30,534 bases of DNA, from positions 1 through 30,534 of the forward strand of contig DKGH01000188.1 in NCBI GenBank assembly GCA_002453165.1. The letters run 5' to 3'. The stretch comes from Verrucomicrobia bacterium UBA6775. Lineage in GTDB: Bacteria > Verrucomicrobiota > Verrucomicrobiia > Limisphaerales > UBA1096. Shown piece by piece: positions 26,321-30,534 of the stretch. The position numbers were made by a program, and so were the translations under genes. Position 1 is the stretch's first letter; each line of letters starts with the position of its first letter. The notes beneath the pieces were generated by a model that did no database searches, had not been told where the DNA came from, and saw only the letters and a list, made by a program, of their open reading frames with translations.

Positions 26321-28848
26321 AATGTGTTTTTGCGGCCGGGCGTGCCGCCCTTTTCGCGCGAGGCTTTCCAATTTTCGGGATCATTTCCGTCGCCGCCCTT
26401 TGCCGAATCGACTCGGGAGAGGGAGCGACCACTGCCATCCGCCTTGCTTGGCCAAGGCGCCTTGTCTTTGAACGTCACCGAGTCGATTTCATTTCCAAGC
26501 GCGTCGGAAAGGATCACCGTTTCCCCGTTGTTGCTGAGTGAGCGGATGTACTTGCCCGTCGGCTTGAAGCCGTAGCGTGATTTGAACGCCTTCGGATCAG
26601 CGGCCACCACCGTGTGCCCTCCCGGCTCCAGTATCGCCCCGTCTGGAAACTGAAAATACACCCCTCGAGTCAACGCGACCCCGGTGAGAGCCACAGCCTC
26701 TTTGCCGGGGTTCCTGATCTCGACAAACTCAAACCGCTCGGCCGCCACGTTTCGCCCCTCTTTTTTGTCGCCGTTGGCGTGGTATTGAATCTCTGAAATC
26801 TCAAGCGCTGACCCGGCAATCGGCCGGACAAAATACAATTCACGCAACGCGCTCCAATCCTCCGCATTTTTGGTTCGTGTTTTCAACACAACCCCGACCA
26901 GATCCACCGGCTTACCAAGTTCAACTTTTTGAGCCGTGTCCGAAATACCCCCGCCGATTGCCCGGGGATCACTCCCATCCTGTGTGACATAAACCTCCCC
27001 CTTGGCACCAGCCGGTAACTGAATAATGACCGAGGCATCGGCCGGCGCCTCCCTCACTCGATGTACAATCGGTTCGTCCCCAAAAACAACCATCGGCGCC
27101 GGCAACTCGGGATACAGACCACGACGCTGAAGTTGCCTCACAACCTTGTCACGACGGGCCGGAAGCCAGTACTTGAGAAGATAGTCTGCGTTGCGCCGCC
27201 ACCGCGTCGGGGATTCATCGGTGGTGTTTCCCCAACGTGCCGCCTCCGCCGGGATCGCCCGCTCCACCTCAGCGACGCGACGCGCCATTTGCTTAACCGA
27301 GTTTCCCGGCGTCATGGAACCGTTGTTGAACAGGTGGCGGTGAACGTGGTCCGCAAACAGAAGTCGATACTCTTCGTTTTTTGAAAGGCGTTCGTGGAGC
27401 GTTTGCCCGTTGAACCATTCCAACCGACGAAACTTCGCATCGGTGGCCGGGGCCGTACGATCCTCCCAGCCGACATCCATCGAGTGCTCCGCGTCGTGCC
27501 GGAAAAATTGAAACCCGAACGGTTCGTCGTGATCGACCATACAGAAAAAGTTGTTGGTGGATCGCCCACCCCACGCCGCCGCCTCGTCATTGCTGCCGGT
27601 GTAGAAAATCCCCAGCATGTAATCGATCAGGTTGTCGGGATCGACCAATACCTTGCCATCCGGATCCGGCGATCCATCCGGCTTTCGACCAAGCAGCGCG
27701 AAGTAGTCGGCGTTGCTCCCGGACCAGTCGAGCGTCTTTTCGAACAATTCGCGGAACAGGTCGACCGTACCGTCAGTGACTTCGGTCGGCTTCATCCAAC
27801 CCATCGCCTTGATGACGTCAAAGTCTGCGGCATCACCGCCAAAATAGGATGCACCAAATCGTGCCTCCGCACGTTCCTGCGTCATGAAAAGCCCCCAGTA
27901 AATGCCGTTCATGTACGCATGATAGTAGTTGCTCTTCGTGTGATGATGCCCGCTGATACCCTGCAGGTCGCGACAGAAAATATCGCGAAGAAATGTGTTC
28001 CTTTTGCTGTTCTCAAACGCCCACGAGTGGTTTTGCGCAGTCCGCAGATCGATCTTGTCAAACTCGTCCACCCCGGCTTTTCCAAACAACGGATACCTAA
28101 GTTTTCCGTTGCCGTATTCCTTACGAAAGAAGAATCGATACGAATGTTTCGGGTTACGGGAGGACGCACTGTATCCACCACGAATCCGAATCCCGGTGTT
28201 GACCTGAAACCCCTTTTTCCCGTCCGGATAAATCAGCTCAAGCGAACCGGCGATCTCCGTTTTTTTGCCCTGTTCGCGTGGATTTGAGTACAGCCCTGTC
28301 TCCGAATTGAACCACGAATCCAGCGGAGCCACGATCGACATGGTCGGGATGGATTTCAACGCCGAGACGATTTGATCCTTCCAGCGTGGATCATCGAGCA
28401 CCTCCCGGTTCATGCCGTAAATCAAAACCTGCCGATTCGCACGGTTCCCCTCCGGCCATCCGCCCCCCGGACTGCGATGGGACTGTTCCCGAACCTGTTC
28501 CGCGAACAGGTAGGTTGCGGTATCGACATTCGACGGTTTCACCCCCTCCTTCCTGGCGTAGACGCGAAGAATCACCCCCGGCGACAACGGCCTCCCATCC
28601 CGGCTTGTCGGATCAATCTTTACCTTGAGCGGATTCGTCCCCCTCCGGGCAGTGGCCGACTCGCGCGGGTCACTGCCGTCCAATGTATAAACCAAAGTCG
28701 CCCCCTTGGTCTTGGTCGTAATTGTCTCCTCGAATGGCGTCTCGTAAAAACCTCGACCATGCTCAAATTTGGTATCCGCTACGGATGCAGCCCGCAATGT
28801 TGTCGCAAACAGCAGCCCAAAAAGTGCAACGGTAAGATGAAGTTTCAT
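26317..28848 (-). CDS. Secreted CotH-domain protein with lamin-tail domain
   Basis: An 843-residue protein with a signal peptide (1-20), an Fn3-associated/CHB_HEX_C-like beta module (about 25-105; GATLVYTLDGSDPRESA), a CotH domain (about 120-540; TGIRIRGGYSASSRNPKHSY ... HDAEHSMDVGWED), a second TLDGSDP-like module (about 600-690; VYVTQDGSDPRA) and a C-terminal lamin-tail domain (about 700-825; ISEIQYHANG, FEFVEIRNPG, NGETVILSDALGNEIDSVTF). CotH proteins are atypical kinases in spore formers; in Verrucomicrobia such large secreted versions are common, with unknown role. The start at 28848 fits the signal peptide; 28908 is an in-frame alternative. A core palindrome (26447-26456) falls in the native lamin-tail motif A-P-W-P-S. 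Confidence 0.88.
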   Translation of the reverse strand: MKLHLTVALFGLLFATTLRAASVADTKFEHGRGFYETPFEETITTKTKGATLVYTLDGSDPRESATARRGTNPLKVKIDPTSRDGRPLSPGVILRVYARKEGVKPSNVDTATYLFAEQVREQSHRSPGGGWPEGNRANRQVLIYGMNREVLDDPRWKDQIVSALKSIPTMSIVAPLDSWFNSETGLYSNPREQGKKTEIAGSLELIYPDGKKGFQVNTGIRIRGGYSASSRNPKHSYRFFFRKEYGNGKLRYPLFGKAGVDEFDKIDLRTAQNHSWAFENSKRNTFLRDIFCRDLQGISGHHHTKSNYYHAYMNGIYWGLFMTQERAEARFGASYFGGDAADFDVIKAMGWMKPTEVTDGTVDLFRELFEKTLDWSGSNADYFALLGRKPDGSPDPDGKVLVDPDNLIDYMLGIFYTGSNDEAAAWGGRSTNNFFCMVDHDEPFGFQFFRHDAEHSMDVGWEDRTAPATDAKFRRLEWFNGQTLHERLSKNEEYRLLFADHVHRHLFNNGSMTPGNSVKQMARRVAEVERAIPAEAARWGNTTDESPTRWRRNADYLLKYWLPARRDKVVRQLQRRGLYPELPAPMVVFGDEPIVHRVREAPADASVIIQLPAGAKGEVYVTQDGSDPRAIGGGISDTAQKVELGKPVDLVGVVLKTRTKNAEDWSALRELYFVRPIAGSALEISEIQYHANGDKKEGRNVAAERFEFVEIRNPGKEAVALTGVALTRGVYFQFPDGAILEPGGHTVVAADPKAFKSRYGFKPTGKYIRSLSNNGETVILSDALGNEIDSVTFKDKAPWPSKADGSGRSLSRVDSAKGGDGNDPENWKASREKGGTPGRKNTF

Positions 28849-28897
28849 GGTGCGCGGACTGTCCTCGCGCTTGGTTTGGAAGACAAGGCAATTTGAG

Positions 28898-28911
28898 CGC
28901 TTGGCCAAGTG
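28898..28911. repeat. Palindromic repeat copy upstream of the CotH gene
   Basis: CGCTTGGCCAAGTG, one mismatch to the 14-mer, 50 bp upstream of the CotH ATG in the 242-bp divergent intergenic region (28849-29090). Confidence 0.85.
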
Positions 28912-28980
28912 TGCTCATTAGAAAAAATGACTGGAAAAATGCCCAACCCTTAACACTCCATTCATGATCTAGGGCTTTCA

Positions 28981-29000
28981 TATGTAGTTGCTACAACATA
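28981..29000. promoter_or_regulatory. Candidate operator: 20-bp imperfect palindrome
   Basis: TATGTAGTTGCTACAACATA is symmetric at 8 of 10 base pairs. It lies in the AT-rich middle of the divergent region between the CotH gene and the sugar-epimerase-like gene, 91 bp before the latter's start. It differs from the abundant CTTGGCCAAG element. A regulator binding site is an inference from symmetry and position only. Confidence 0.3.
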
Positions 29001-29052
29001 TTTTGCTGCAATTCTATCATTTCATCAACCATTAAAGTTCACGCTTGCAACT

Positions 29053-29065
29053 CGCTTGGCCAAGC
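29053..29065. repeat. Palindromic repeat copy upstream of the epimerase-like gene
   Basis: CGCTTGGCCAAGC, 25 bp before the ATG at 29091, where a promoter or ribosome binding site could lie. The rest of the region is AT-rich without another recognisable element except the 28981-29000 palindrome. Confidence 0.85.
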
Positions 29066-29090
29066 CGGACTCTCACCGGCCATTTTTGAG

Positions 29091-29906
29091 ATGATTCGAT
29101 CAAGCGTTACAATTGCACTGGTGCCGGAGGCCAAGGGTGGGCCATTTGTGTTTTGGGATGACCTCGCCGCTGGCTGCGCCAAAGCGGCTGAACTGGGGTT
29201 CGACGGTGTGGAGGTCTTCCCGCGTGGACCGGAAGCCGTTGACAAGGTGCAGCTGCAGGATTTGCTGGCGCAGCACAATCTTCAGTTTGCCGCAATGGGA
29301 ACCGGTGCCGGCATGGTCGTGCATCAGCTTTCCCTCACACATCCGGAAGCCGACATCCGGTCAAAGGCGATCGACTTTATCAAGAGCATCATCGACTTCG
29401 CCGGGCCGCTTGGCACACCGGCGATCATCGGCTCGATGCAGGGCCGACACGGCGGCGATGTCAGCAGGGAGCAGGCGCTCAACTGGCTCAGCGCCGGTCT
29501 CAACGAACTGGGCACCCACGCCGACGGTCACGACGTTCCGCTGCTCTACGAGCCTCTCAACCGTTACGAGACCAATTTGTTCAACCGCATCGGCGAGGCG
29601 GCGGACTTTTTGCGCACGCTGGATGCGGAAAACGTCAAGATTCTTGCCGACCTGTTCCACATGAACATCGAGGAGCCGTGCATCGCGCAGGGTATCCGCG
29701 ACGGCGGTGACAAAATTGGCCACGTCCATTTTGTCGATAGCAACCGTCAGGCCGCGGGGCGTGGCCACATGGATCACGCCCCGATCGCCACCACGTTGAC
29801 CGAGATCGGCTATGACGGTTTTGCCTCGGCTGAAGCCTTTCCGGTTCCTGACTCGGACACGGCAGCCAAGGCGACAATTGATGCCTTCAATAAGCACTTC
29901 CGTTAA
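29091..29906 (+). CDS. TIM-barrel sugar isomerase/epimerase, ketose 3-epimerase-like
   Basis: A 271-residue AP-endonuclease-2 superfamily barrel. Candidate metal ligands E154 (LYEPLNR), D187 (LADLFHMN), H213 (GHVHFVDSNR) and E248 (SAEAFP) are spaced 33, 26 and 35 residues apart, the same spacing I recall for the D-tagatose/D-psicose 3-epimerases; H190 and R219 also fall where substrate-contacting residues of those enzymes lie. A hydroxypyruvate isomerase or another sugar (phosphate) isomerase remains possible. The protein appears cytoplasmic with no signal peptide. The gene is followed after 1 bp by the VKOR-family gene and is divergent from the CotH gene. Confidence 0.8.
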   Translation: MIRSSVTIALVPEAKGGPFVFWDDLAAGCAKAAELGFDGVEVFPRGPEAVDKVQLQDLLAQHNLQFAAMGTGAGMVVHQLSLTHPEADIRSKAIDFIKSIIDFAGPLGTPAIIGSMQGRHGGDVSREQALNWLSAGLNELGTHADGHDVPLLYEPLNRYETNLFNRIGEAADFLRTLDAENVKILADLFHMNIEEPCIAQGIRDGGDKIGHVHFVDSNRQAAGRGHMDHAPIATTLTEIGYDGFASAEAFPVPDSDTAAKATIDAFNKHFR

Positions 29907-29907
29907 T

Positions 29908-30534
29908 ATGGGTAAACAACCAAAAAGCGCATCAGGCAAAACCGGCCCACTGGTCGGCAACTGGATTCACATCGTCCGGGTTCTACTGTTCTCCGCAGCG
30001 ATCATCACCGCCTACCTTTCGCTGGCCGCGCTTTCGCAGGCGGAAACCATTCCCGGCTGCGGCCCCGACTCCGGCTGTGACAAGGTGCTCAACAGCAAGT
30101 GGGCCAAGTGGCTCAAAATTCCAGTCTCCCTCCCCGGCCTCGGGCTATACGCGTTTTTCTTCGTCAGTACATTCGGAATTAAGGGAGGCAACCGCGAGAA
30201 AGCCAAGCGTTCGCTGAACACACTCACTCTGTGTGCGGCGGGAATACTTGCGGCAGCGATATGGTTTGTTGGCATCCAGGCGTTCGCCATCAAGTCATTC
30301 TGCACCTACTGCTGCACCGCCCATGCGCTGGCCTCCATCGCAGCCATCCTGTTCCTCACTCAGGCCACCTCAGTCGCGGATAAATTATCCGTGCGACTCA
30401 ACCTTGGCGGGGCCGGAGCTGCCGCAGCGGGACTCGTCGCGCTGATTGCCGCAGGCCAGGTGCTCATGCCAGCGGACGATCACTGGGCCAAGCAAATGGC
30501 CGACAAACAAACAAATAAAGTAACGCAGGTCGCC
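29908..30534 (+). CDS. Vitamin K epoxide reductase (VKOR) family protein, partial at 3' end
   Basis: 209 codons to the window edge, no stop reached. An integral membrane protein with about five hydrophobic segments (near 22-44, 72-90, 106-124, 136-152, 168-188). It has the VKOR cysteines: loop pair C51 and C57 (PGCGPDSGCDKVL) and the active-site C132-x2-C135 (SFCTYCCTAHA). Bacterial VKOR reoxidises DsbA-like partners using quinone to form disulfides in secreted proteins. Many bacterial VKORs carry a C-terminal thioredoxin-like domain; the sequence after residue 188 leaves the membrane, so such a domain could follow beyond the window. It starts 1 bp after the epimerase-like gene. Confidence 0.9.
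   Translation, partial: MGKQPKSASGKTGPLVGNWIHIVRVLLFSAAIITAYLSLAALSQAETIPGCGPDSGCDKVLNSKWAKWLKIPVSLPGLGLYAFFFVSTFGIKGGNREKAKRSLNTLTLCAAGILAAAIWFVGIQAFAIKSFCTYCCTAHALASIAAILFLTQATSVADKLSVRLNLGGAGAAAAGLVALIAAGQVLMPADDHWAKQMADKQTNKVTQVA

Noticed and set aside
27394..28287. 297-codon plus-strand open frame
   Set aside because: Antisense to the CotH domain, which is clearly coding on the minus strand.

Overview
The window reads as a chromosomal segment of a free-living, probably aquatic member of the Verrucomicrobiota. This is inferred from gene content: a cytochrome-like DUF1549/DUF1553 protein next to a pre-peptidase-type (PPC) surface protein (a Planctomycetes/Verrucomicrobia hallmark), a CotH/lamin-tail protein, secreted carbohydrate esterases, and a complete mreBCD-mrdA-rodA rod-shape operon, which argues against most Planctomycetes. 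Genes are tightly packed. Only about 1.2 kb is intergenic, no gap exceeds about 250 bp, and no tRNA, rRNA, CRISPR, transposase or phage gene was seen.

Layout. (1) 1-5234, minus strand: partial PPC protein, DUF1549/DUF1553 protein, tRNA hydroxylase MiaE. (2) 5338-8570, plus: rpmH-rnpA-yidD-yidC-khpB, the conserved cluster usually found near the replication origin; no dnaA is visible here. (3) 8621-12061, plus: thrS (lacking the N-terminal TGS domain) and serA. (4) 12089-12769, minus: a stand-alone LON-substrate-binding domain protein. (5) 12863-15997, plus: membrane-anchored coiled-coil protein, moaA, and a short GspE/PilB-type ATPase. (6) 16076-23814, minus: mreB-mreC-mreD-mrdA-rodA and an RNase E/G gene, closed by a clear terminator. 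(7) 23921-28848: two secreted esterases in divergent orientation and a large CotH/lamin-tail protein. (8) 29091-end, plus: a TIM-barrel sugar epimerase-like gene and a VKOR-family membrane protein that runs off the window.

The most unusual feature is not a gene. A perfect palindrome, core CTTGGCCAAG and full form CGCTTGGCCAAGCG, occurs about 25 times by eye (10 times as the full 14-mer), against roughly 0.03 expected for a given 10-mer in 30 kb. It lies both between and inside genes. Eight of the 25 fall in the about 4% of the window that is intergenic. Tandem dimers with a 12-bp period, intact or decayed, sit in all three convergent gene junctions. Inside genes it is read almost only as L-A-K-(R) or L-G-Q-A and is accommodated in linkers, protein ends and two signal peptides. 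It resembles in principle the cyanobacterial HIP1 palindrome or uptake/terminator signals, but I do not recognise this sequence as a described element.
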